In this document: positions 38,401-50,400 of the stretch, in pieces
How positions within the stretch are numbered: position 1 is the stretch's first letter
Layout of the letters: every line of letters starts with the position of its first letter
Assembly (NCBI GenBank): GCA_020152595.1
Contig: JAIGNY010000703.1
Location: forward strand, 1,495,001 to 1,559,000
Direction: 5' to 3'
DNA from: Chiridota heheva
Lineage: Eukaryota > Echinodermata > Holothuroidea > Apodida > Chiridotidae
DNA length: 64,000 nt
Position numbers and translations under genes: made by a program
Notes under the pieces: generated by a model
The model's input: only the letters and a program-made list of their open reading frames with translations
What the model was told of the DNA's origin: nothing
The model's database searches: none

Positions 38401-41400
38401 TCCGACCAGGTCATTTAATTTGATCAGGGATCGGTTGTAGCTTGGGCATTTATCAGTAACAGCAGGGAGTTATGATAATAAGTATATAAGTATGTGATTG
38501 TAGCCACCCCCAACCCAACCTCCCAACCCAACCCCAACCCAACCCCAACCCAACCCCCAACCCAACCCCAACCCAACCCCAACCCAACCCCAACCCAACT
38601 CCCCAACACCCCACCAGAGAGGTGTGGCTCTTGACTGACATCAGGTTCTTTCGAAGTATTCAAGATTTCTATTATTTTGGTTTTCTTGTAACTTTTGTAT
38701 CTGATTTTCGGCTTGGAAAGAATTAATGAAATAGCATCATAATTTCTGTGGTTTAACGGTTATGATTATATTTTACCTTTACTACAAATCCTATATGACT
38801 TTGATGGATTTGAGCCAACTTCTGAAACGGCATTTTGTGGTAGTGGGTTTCATTCTTTGCTCACATCCTAACTGTGTCAAACATCAGGTTGTTGACGTCT
38901 TCTAAGAAAGTGGGAATTTTTACACCCTAGTATGCTTCATTGCCATAAAAATTTAATCAGGACTCTTTTGTTGTGCATTTTATGGCCTATTCTTGATGAT
39001 AGAATCATGAGTTTTCAGGAAATTTTATAGCTCTGTTTGGTTAAATTTGGGGGTGGACATATTGATGTGGTTGATTGATACTGCCAGCGTACTGTAGGCA
39101 TCAAATTAGGGTTTTTATAACTGACCTCTGAAAGCAACCTAATTTTAAAATATGTTGCTGAATTCCTATCTATTTTTAAATTTTACAAATGGTAGCTGCT
39201 AATAATAAAAAAAAATAATGTTTGGTATTTTATAACAATGGTATTTTTTGGAAGAAAAAAACAACATGGTTTTTGATTAAATAAAGAATGACAACTCCAC
39301 ATTGTTGGACTTTCGCTCAGTTTAATTAGTTTAACAAATCTGTCCTGTAGGCCGTGTCATAGTGTTATGCTACCAATTAAACCTTGCAAAGGATTAAATT
39401 GAATTTGCAGGATTTTGTTTGTGGACGAGCTCCAACTCGCCGATGTGACCTTAGTTTCTTTGTGAAAGACTGGAGGAAAAAGATTTTACCGTGTACATAC
39501 TACTTATGTCTATAAACAGTTCTACAGTGTGGCACTTCCCTAGCTCTACCAACTACGGAATGTTTTTGCTGTGAAGGGGAAATAAAACCCTCAAGGAGTA
39601 TGCTTAATTTGTTTGAACAAACTATGCTCACACTTTAACCAATCAATGCTTCAACTTCTTAAACACTGAACTTGGTTCTGCCCTCCGGGGAAAGTGAAAC
39701 AGCTTTAAAGAGAGGTATAGATCTATAACGTTCAGCTGGACCTGTGGGATCATTTTATCATCTGCACCGGGGGAATTGGGCAACATTAATAAAGTTTGAG
39801 TACAAAAATCTATCCACCAGAATTATTGAATTAGTGTCTGTTACGAGGATTCGTGACGTGGATGGGATTTGTAAGGGAAGATCTTTGTTATATCTGATCT
39901 TCAACAAAGGGGAGCGAAATGATTGGATTGAAATTTGTTCGGGCTGTATATGGATGTACATGTCTTAAAAGGTGAAGGCGGTAGATTTTAGTGTCCATAA
40001 GTTGATATGTATTTTCACAGACAAGAGGCTAGTTGAATTTGTCAATAGTATTATTTGACTTAAACCTGTTTTGTAATGAAAAGCAAGTAGCAGATCTTGT
40101 TTCTGTAACTCCGGATTGCCTCTAAGAGGAGTACTTGCCTCTAAGAGGAGCACTTGCCTCTAAGAGGAGTATTTGCCTCTAAGAGGAGTACTTGCCTCTA
40201 AGAGGAGTACTTGCCTCTAAGAAAAGTATTTGCCTCTAAGAGGAGTATTTGCCTCTAAGAGGAGTACTTGCCTCTAAGAGGAGTACTTGCCTCTAAGAGG
40301 AGTACTTGCCTCTAAGAGGAGTACTTGCCTCTAAGAGGAGTACTTGCCTCTAAGAGGAGTACTTGCCTCTAAGAGGAGTACTTGCCTCTAAGAGGAGTAC
40401 TTGCCTCTAAGAGGAGTACTTGCCTCTAAGTGGAGTACTTGCCTCTAAGAGGAGTACTTGCCTCTAAGAGGAGTACTTGTCTCCAAGAGGAGTATTTGCA
40501 TCTAAGAGGAGTACTTGCATCTAAGAGGAGTACTTTCCCCTAAGAGGAGTACTTGCCTCTAAGAGGAGTACTTGCCTCTAAGAGGAGTACTTGCCTCCAA
40601 GAGGAGTACTTGCCTCCAAGAGGAGTATTTGCCTCTAAGAGGAGTACTTGCCCCTAAGAGGAGTACTTGCCCCTAAGAGGAGTACTTTCCTCTAAGAGGA
40701 GTACTTGCCCTTAAGAGGAGTACTTTCCCCTAAGAGGAGTACTTGCCTCTAAGAGGAGTATTTGCCTCTAAGAGAAGTATTTGCCTCTAAGAGGAGTACT
40801 TAAGGGATATATTGCCTGCACCTTTTAGGGTTGGTTTGGGGCCTAAAATATCTTGAGTTTTGTCCAAATATTTTCAATCATTTGTAAATGCTTGACTTGT
40901 GGTTTTTCACTCAAATTCAATGCTTGAAACGTAAGCCTTTATAACAGAAGTACACACTGAAAGCGTTATTGAGATTTGTTTAATATACTGCCGTTAAACT
41001 GCAACAAACAAATAAAACATTTTTATACTTGGTGAATGTTTCTTTCACTATCCAACAAGTGTTGTTTTATATTCAACCACCAAAGTGAAAGTAAATAAGA
41101 TATTTTATAGATGTTTCTATAAAGTCAATACCCAAACCCTGAAAAATTGTTCCTTTTCTTCTGTACGTATACATTCACGCCCACTCAGATTTTTGAACAT
41201 ATAATGAGTTTAATTGTGCCATTTGCGGACGATGATTTCATGGTCAAGGAATGTATAAATGATGGTCATTTTTGCAAAACTTTTAGTTTAAAAGATTGAA
41301 TAATTATGTTCATTGGTGTTTTGAACTTATCATTGAAAAGGATGAAATTTACAGACAAAAAGAATGTTACAAAACTGAAAAATTTACACTATGACCATGC

Positions 41401-44400
41401 GAAGTGGGTAATCATTCTTGCAACAGAGTGATTTTTGACTATGTAATGTAGAATTTCTTTTACCTATCTTTCAAATAATATATAATCATAAAACCTGCCA
41501 AACCTTTTAGGAGCACGACAAATACAGACCTATTTCTAAGCCAGTGTAATTATGGCAAATGCGCTACTGCTATTGGTGTATACATATCACCTGACAGCAC
41601 CAACACCCATATTCTTAGGCAAATAATGGACTACACATACCCATGTGGAGTCATGATTGCGAGTGTTGCAAGCTTAGCTAACCTAACGTATGCGCCTATC
41701 CTACACTTGGTGAATATATTGTATATTTATTTCATTCAATGTTCAGGCCTCCAGCCTATTACATACAAAAATAAGTACATTGATTTAACAATTTTTGATC
41801 AAAAAGAATTAATAATGTTTCAAACACACAAAAACACGAACGTAGACACAAAATACATGCCCATACAAAAAAAAAAAAAAAAGATTATTAAAAAACAAAA
41901 GGATAATGGGATCGTTGAACAATAAAGTAATTACTAATTTATACACATAATATAAAAGGATAGGCTATATGACCATGATGAACTCAGGATTTCAAGTGAA
42001 ATCTATGATCCACGATCTGGATAAATCATTGTAAATTAATTGAAGAATATGAGAATGACTTCCCCGAAAATAGATTATGGAAATACTAGGTCTAGACTCA
42101 AAAATAATAAATCAAAAATTTGGAATCATACATGGCCTAAAAAAAAAAAAAAAAAAATAAGGTTTACTGCTAAACGACGCAGTTTGAACTCAAAATTGAA
42201 AATGAAATCTGTCTTAGGCTGTCGTTAGGCTCTACGTTACCCTGACTGTAACTTTCCCAAAATTAATCATTTTCAGCTAGAAATTACCATTTAAAATATG
42301 ATATACGTCCACTCCTGTGAAGTTCTGCTTTTAAATCCCTTAAACATTTTCACAATAAACTATTTTTGATATCAAAATGTGGGGCATCTTATAATCTTTC
42401 CTAATAAACCTCACCTAAATTTCAAAACCGACCAAACCAGTCAGGAGCACGGCAAGTTTTAAACTATTTTTACATTCCTAAAAATCAATTTACTCTATTT
42501 GGGGGCAAAATTACCCAATAAGCAAAGAAAAAATATATGTTAAGTTGTTATTTTTTCAAGATAAAACATTAACAAACCCAGGGCTACTTCCAAAATAACC
42601 CTGCTCGGAACTGGATTTTATCATACAGCCCTGCTGAAGTTGAGGCACCTATTTTAAAATTAAATTACAACTCATCAAAAATGATCGGTGGGCGGGGCTT
42701 GTCTCGAAGAGAATGAGTAAAGTGCCTCATTAACTGCAGTTTAGGGATTGACAGTGCATTCTTTAAAGTATTGAACCTTAAAACAGAAAAGTGAAGTTGA
42801 ACTTGTAATTACACGTGAATTATAGAAAAGGTTTTTTTGCATGTTTATTCTGGATATAATTTGCCAATTGTGGGACTATGAAGTTACCGCTCTTTTTGCT
42901 AATAGAATGTAAAATTCATTATAAAATGTTCTTTCTGTTTCTTGTTTTTGTTTCTCTTTTAAAAACTCAGAATAAAAAAAATAGATAGAAAGAAAGAAAC
43001 TTGTGAGAAAGAAATTTTTTTATTTAGGAAATTTCCCCAATTTTTACATTTTCCCACACTTAATACTTTGTTTATTTTCCTTACACCTTTTGCGTCTGCC
43101 AGACTGGTTAACTCTGTGCAGTAGGAATCAGTATGGTGGCATAAATGACAGTTCAAAGCATCTGAAGGTGTACACCCTATTGGTTCCGAGGAATGTTATG
43201 TGTGTCAACTGAACGCTCATTGGGGAACTGTCTTTGACACACACTGAATTAGAAGCCATAAAGGTTGAGTAGAGGCAATGACAAATAATAGCGCCAGTCT
43301 GTTACAGTCTGCAAATATTGCGAAAGCTGAAGGACAAATTTCTTGAGGTTTTGGATTTTTGAGATGTTGGCGTTTGTAAGATTTTAGCATGGCTCAATTT
43401 AAGGAGGTAGTTAACTTTTCAAAAATATTCCTTTGCATGATTGAATGTGTACGGTCGAGTACAGGCAACATTAGCTAAATTCTAATAACACCGCCATGAT
43501 TTCTTTAAAATCTCATGAAAATAATATAAAGATAATAATAAAATATATCAATTATTTTATAGTGTTTTGCTAAGTATGTGATTACAGGGTGACAATGTTA
43601 TATATAATCTTTTGTAAATCCTTTGTTTTTAACAAAATGTATTTTAGTCTTATATTATGATGTAATCAAAAAGCGCTTATTAGGGCCTTAATATGTTGAA
43701 TACGGTATATAAAAATGCTTTAGAATTGAGCAGCAAAATAAAATTTCTTTACCACTCCCAATTTTAAGCCCAGTTATGCAAAAGAAATTTAATAATTTGA
43801 ATCAAAAATGGCAGGTGGATAGAAAATCTCTAACTGTCCTAATATACCTTTAAAGATGATATTAAAATTGTATTCCATCTGAGCCATTAGGCCCATATGG
43901 TGGGTATTTCGGGTTTCTGTGGTGTAAGCAGATGAGAGCACATGACTCTTTCTGGACAGTCAGTACATCATCGCCAGTCCATCGCAGGTTAACTCCCTGG
44001 CAATGTTGGTACTCATTTTAGAGCTGAGTGGACTGGAGCAATTAGCTAGCTAATTCCATCAAGCCCATTAGGCTCATAGAGCCGGTGCTTATCCCCGGTT
44101 TCCATGGCGCAAGCGGATGAGAGCACATGACTCCTACTGGACGGGATGCCAGTCCATCGCAGATTAACTCCTTAGCAGTGCTGGTATTCACTTTTCACAG
44201 CTGAGTGGACTGAAGCAAGTAAAGTTGTCTTGCTCAAGGACACAATGCAGCGCTTATGGCGGAAATCGAACCCGGTACCTTTTGATTACGAGTTTGAACT
44301 CCTTAACCACTGAGCCACTGTACTGCACCTCTTTGTTTAATCAATTTATAATATATATGAACTACATAAGTGTGCTATAATGCTTATACAGAAAGGACAA

Positions 44401-47400
44401 GGGCATTTAGCTCTTTATATTGGCTTGTTTTTTATTCAAAGCCTTTATTAGATACGAAACAGTTCACACTTTTGTTCTGGTGTGTTAATTATATTTTCTT
44501 TATTTCTGTATGAACAATTTTTCTTAAATGAAATTCAGAGCTTGCGTTATTGTTTAAACTGTTTGTATAACCTAGTGGTGAATCTATTCCCCCTGATTTA
44601 GGCTCTTTCTTTTGCATGCATATAAGAAATACCACAAGTTATTTGTACATTTCCTGTTTTTCTTTCATTTTCCCTCTATAACCTCAACTTTGACACAAAA
44701 TTTGTACTTCTTGTATTTTATACTATTTCAAGGATTAATCATAAAGACTTGATATTTTTGTTGCATTCAATCATCTTGTTTGCCAGTATTTCAGATAAAG
44801 CCCTAATTTCATTACAGGGAATAATTATTTGTGTTAAAATGGCTGTTTATTGTTCCTAGCTTTTCATGCCTTGTTAATCACCAAGAATACCTCAAAGGTG
44901 TAAATCAAACCTTGTACACAATAAAGGTGAAATGTGCAATAATTTCCCATAAAGATGCAGTTGATTACAAGAAAAATCTGGGTCTGAAAGCTGCAAGGGG
45001 AATTGAATTTTCTTTTTTACGTTATGATTCATTATAAATTGCATAATACCTGATCATATCACTATTGAAGGTTTACTGCCACTGATTAAAATTAAATCTA
45101 AAAGCATGAAATTGGAATCTTACCTGCAAATATTTTTATTTCTTTTTGTTTTGTCTTCAAAATTGATGATAGGTGAGCGATACTAAATGATCTTTCCATG
45201 ATGGTACGATCTCTTATGTTAGGAATTGTTCATTACACTGCAAGGGAATGAAATGAAAACCAGTTTGGTTGGTACGAATATGAAAATACAGTAGCACTTT
45301 CTTCCTGGGTGTTGTCCCTTGTGGAAAACGAGCATGATGAGTATGCGGCTTTCATCTTTTTATTTTCATTTTTAATAAATGGTTCATTAAGACTATAACA
45401 GCAGAGATTTGTTATATGACAAGGTCATTTTCAATTTTGATGACAAATGAAAAGTTTGATATTATTGTGCTGACAAAGGCACATCTTTTTTATATCTTTT
45501 TATTAGGATCAACTTTTCAAAATTCTGTTGCACCCCCCCCCCCCCTCCCCCCTCTCATATAGATATAAAAAAAAATATGGGGAAAGATCAAGGGTGCAAT
45601 TATTGTTGTTGTGTATCATGAGCATTTGCCCCAAGTCAGTAATTATGGAGATGTTCTTAAATTATTAACCCCCAAATTTGTAATAAGTGATGAAATTAGG
45701 AGAGTTTACCCCCTGAGACACACACAAGAAGTAATCCAGTGTAAATTGTGAATATAATTAAAATTCTGAAAAACATGTATATTTATGATGATGATCTATT
45801 TGTATTTTGCTTTCATTGAACGAACATAAGAGGATCAAAAGCTGTCAAGAATCCTGTTTAGTCAGCTTCATCCAAACTTTTCTTCTCCTGCTTTAAAGAA
45901 AAGCTGAGCTTTTTCTATCTATTGATTAGCAGTGGTGGGTGACTAATCCACTTCAGAGTAGGTTTACTTAGTGGGCAAACTTATCAAGCCTGCCAACTGA
46001 ATCTACAATAGATTCATGATCCCATTCAATTTATTCTTTAAGATAGACCTTACTTTCAGGTAAATGTTATTATTCCTTTTTAAATAAGAACATTTCAGCT
46101 TTATGTGCAATACCTACTTGTTACAAGATAACTTATGTTTAGCAATAGATATTTGACCAATGGCAACGATATATCACTTGTAACCATTATCATTATCCGT
46201 TTTCCCCAACTTGTGCAAGTGACATCACAAGTAAGTTAAAAATGGGAATATCAAACAAGATGGCCACCTCCATAGGCCCGAAACACTTAAATTTATGTGG
46301 AGTTTGCTTTTATGAGAATTGGTGTTGCTAGTTGTAATCTCCATATCATTTTACATATCATAAGACTGCATTATTTTCTGGGTATAGTCTCCTTTTAATT
46401 AATCATCTTCTCTCCAACCTTCTCCTGCTTCAAAGAAAGGCTGAGCTCCTTGAATTAGCATCAGTGACTAAACCACTTCATAGAGTTGGTTTACTCACAG
46501 GAGAAAACTCATCAGGCCTATTGATGCCATTAATTGTGGGGAGAAGACTACATCATTGTGATATGGGTCGTATACCTGCCTCTCAAGCTTAGTAATTGAT
46601 TTACAAGTAAGGAGAAAAGGGTTCCAAGAGAACGCTTCTGAATCTTCTTGTCAATATTTGTAATCATTTTAAGTTGCATTAAAGGAATATTCCCATGGAT
46701 TTTCATTTTTTCATATATGATAGAGAAAATTTGTAGAAACAAAGTGGTGAAAAAACTATGTTAATATCTTATTCCGTTTAGAAGTTATAACATTTTAAAG
46801 AGTAGGAAAATGTTTTTAAAAACACCTCGTACAGTATGTCCTTCAGCTTAGTAATGTTATTAAGGCAATTCCAGCACAGTTCTTATGTATTTCTTATAAA
46901 TTTAATCACCCTATTTTTTTACATTATCGAACAACATTTTTGGTTTATTATCTAGATAGGGTGAAATATATAATTTACAAGAAAACATTTTGTTTTTTTT
47001 GGTGTACATTACATTTACAATGATACAAATTTCCAAATCATCTTTAAGGAAATACTTAAAACGTTTTGTTGAAATTGTCTCTATGACATTACAGATGTTG
47101 CCAATCAGTCACTTTTGTCCAAATTCAAAAATATTTAAAATTTCATAACTTCTAAAGGGAATCAGATTTTAACATGTTTTTTTTTACCAATTTGTCTTTA
47201 AAACTTTTCTCTATCATATATCAAAAAAAGAAAATTCATGGGAATAATCCTTTAAGGCAGATTTGTTCTTGTTTTTGCACTGGAGGGTGCTATTGTGTGT
47301 GCTCCTGGTTGAAATGTTTCAATTCTATTGAAAAATGGCTTCAGTAGTCAAACATTTAGGGGACCTAACCCCAAGTTACATGATGAATGGAATAACTGGC

Positions 47401-50400
47401 TATAAATTTTCAGTCCAATGCATCCAAACTCACCAGAGTGTTTATAACTCACTGATGAAAACATCAAATGAATCCTCAGCGAGGATTGGGTGTAAAAAAA
47501 AGATTATCAAGCTTTAGTGATATCAACTGTTAGAAAAACAACAGGATCTCATATTTTGTTTGACATGAAATCTTCGATAATATTATATACATTGTCCAAC
47601 TTGAAAAAAAGATGAATATATTTCTTTGAAATTAATTATATCTACAATCTCATTTCAAAATTTGTTTAATTCAGTTATGATTTATAGTATTAGTATTCTT
47701 GATATATATTTTCAGTCAAAGTATCTTAGTATGTAATAAACTAAAGTAATGAATGAGTCAGTGATGTCATAATCATGGGCAGGATTTGCCTGCCGAATGT
47801 GGGGGGAAAAGTCAAAAGTGTGGGAGGGGGATAAAAAAATTAACATACAAAAGACACAACTTTTGAAAAAAGTAGGGGGAAGTACTCCTTTGCCCCCTCC
47901 CCTCCCTAAAATACCGCCTATGGTCATAATACATTTTATTCAAAGACATAATAGGTAAAATAACAGCCTCATGTTAAAATCGACAACACATAACTAACAA
48001 TGAGATGGTAAATATCAGTCATTTGTAAACAAATTAAGCAAATTTAGTCTGTGAAGTTTGTTCAACAAGAGTTTTGAAAACCACTTATCAGATTACTCTG
48101 TCATTATTATTAAGCTTTTGATGAAAGAACTGGAAGTCAAAATAAGAGACTTGATAGATATATATTTACATTTTAACAAAATATTTTGTTCCTTTCCTGT
48201 TCCTGGTAACCACCAGCCAACTGAACAAAATATTTATACTTGGTTCCATGATGGAATCAGTTTGTAGAAGTCCAATCAAAAGTTTGACTCACTTAATTGA
48301 CCATTTTAAGCTTCCTTTAGTGACAACTCCCTAATCCAATTTATAGCTCATGCTTGAAACATACAGGAAATGGAACTTGAGATTGAGGTGTCAAAAGGTG
48401 AAATGTTGTGGCAGCTAGACAGTAGTTTCTTTTGATGTTTTCTTAACTCTTTGATAACCTTTGACCCATGACAGAGATAACAACAGGGAAAGACTTTCTG
48501 GCAAGTGAATATTCGAAAAAATGGACTGAATTTGAAAATTTCTTAAAATTTGTTTGAGAATACCATACTATAAAGGGGATGTACCACAGCAATTTCATGA
48601 CTTTTTGGAGTCACATCTGAAAATAAAATGGGGACACAAAACAATTTTTATATCTCTATTTTTTGTATTCTTACCTATCCCCTCTCTTTTTCTCTATCTT
48701 CCTACTCCTCTCTCAAAATTCTATTTATTTTTCTTCCTTTTTTTGCTCTAGCACCATACATTTTTAACACCCTCTGGAGCCCCTACTTTCTAACCTTCTG
48801 AAGTCTGGTTATGCCACTGGATCTTGATATGAGGGGGTAGTAAAGTATACTGTTTACATTATTATAGTACATTATATACACTATTAAGGTCAGCGCAGTT
48901 GTGGGTAACACTGTCCCTCTACTTTGTGGAAGAAAAGTATGGCTTCATGTCTCCCTCCCCCTTCACCCACTTTGTGCATGATGAAAAATATGGCCCTTAT
49001 TACATATACACTGTTCATACTATATGATGAGAAATATGGCCCTTATTACATATACACTGTTCATACTATTACAGTATACTTTCACTGTAAAACTGACAAG
49101 TTTGTTATTTTGCACTTGGTTTAATTTTCATGCTGAACTATATTTTCATAACACTGTTCCATTGATAAACAAATTGGAATACAAAAACACTAAAAAAAGA
49201 CTTTTGTTTGACATATATCTTTGCTTATTTGCAAATTCTCCAAGATGTTTAGAAATCACCAGGATCATAATCTGGCCTAAACAGGGAGTTGTCATTAGAT
49301 AAAGTTTTCATTTGTTTGTCAAAATAGAGCATAACTTTCATGGCATGGCTTTTGTCAATGTGATAATTTCCAGTCAGTGGTTATTCTAAGAAATGCACTC
49401 CAAATATTCAGTAGGGCCATGTGAGTTCATTGAACCCTAGGTAGGTGCTTGCACCACCATTTGATAATCAAGTTCAAAGGCAACTGAGAAGCCACCTGCT
49501 TCTTTTATCCTGCCTTTTACTTTTTCATTCTTTGGTACTAAAGGCAACTTCCATTCATAACACAATGTACGATATATTAAAGTCGTAATGATGTCGAGTT
49601 ACATTATATCATGGAGCTTTCAGGTAATAGTACCATGATTGTATACAGTGTGCCATGATTGTATACAGTGTGCCATGCCTTCAGGGTATTCCGCTGTTGG
49701 TTCTTAAAATGACAATAGCTTTTAAAAATCTTTTTGTTGCTGTTGTAATTTGTGTAATAATGGATTACTGTATAACTGTGGTATGGTATGTTTATGGAAA
49801 GATTAGTGTACAGTTAATTTGTGAAATTAAGAACTTGTAGACATTGTGGTTATGACATTATGTATGCAACCATTGGTCTGATTATTTGTGAATACTTGGA
49901 TATATCATCATGAGACTGACTTTTAGAATGTCTTTTCTTATTAAACAGGACTATATTGTTCTGGGAATTTTGGTCAAGTTAAGGCTAGTGTAGGCAAATC
50001 TTTGTCAATATCTTCGCAGCGCAAGACTTGTTTTGACCAAGTATGCTTGACAATTTGTTAAAAGGTTCAAACAGGTTAATTTTTAATAGGTTTAAAAGTT
50101 TTGCTTTCTTCATGTTTTTTAAAGAATATTAAAAGATCTAATTAGTTGTTGCAAGGCCGATTCACTCGGTAAATGAGATTCCCAAAAGACTTACAAGGAA
50201 AGGAATTAAAGGATTAGTTCAGTGGTCAAGCATGTTTATCTCATATGAAAGAGGACTTCAAAAGAAACAAAATGGTGAAGAAAGCATTTAAAAATCATAT
50301 TTTGTGAAGGAGATATTTAAGTTTAAAGTTCGGTAACATTTGTGTAAAAACAACTGAAATCAGACTAAATATGATGTCATAGCCTCAGATTTTTCAGTCT

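Noticed and set aside
38505-38605. Telomere-like CCCCAA array
   Set aside because: The unit is irregular (CCCCAACCCAAC) and not an animal telomere sequence; treated as low complexity.
39744-39968. Possible cryptic plexin exon in intron 3
   Set aside because: The 74-codon frame resembles no plexin segment, and exons 3 and 4 already join in phase with no missing part of the family alignment.
45530-45552. Poly-C tract as a regulatory element
   Set aside because: A simple homopolymer run with no flanking motif; nothing supports a function.
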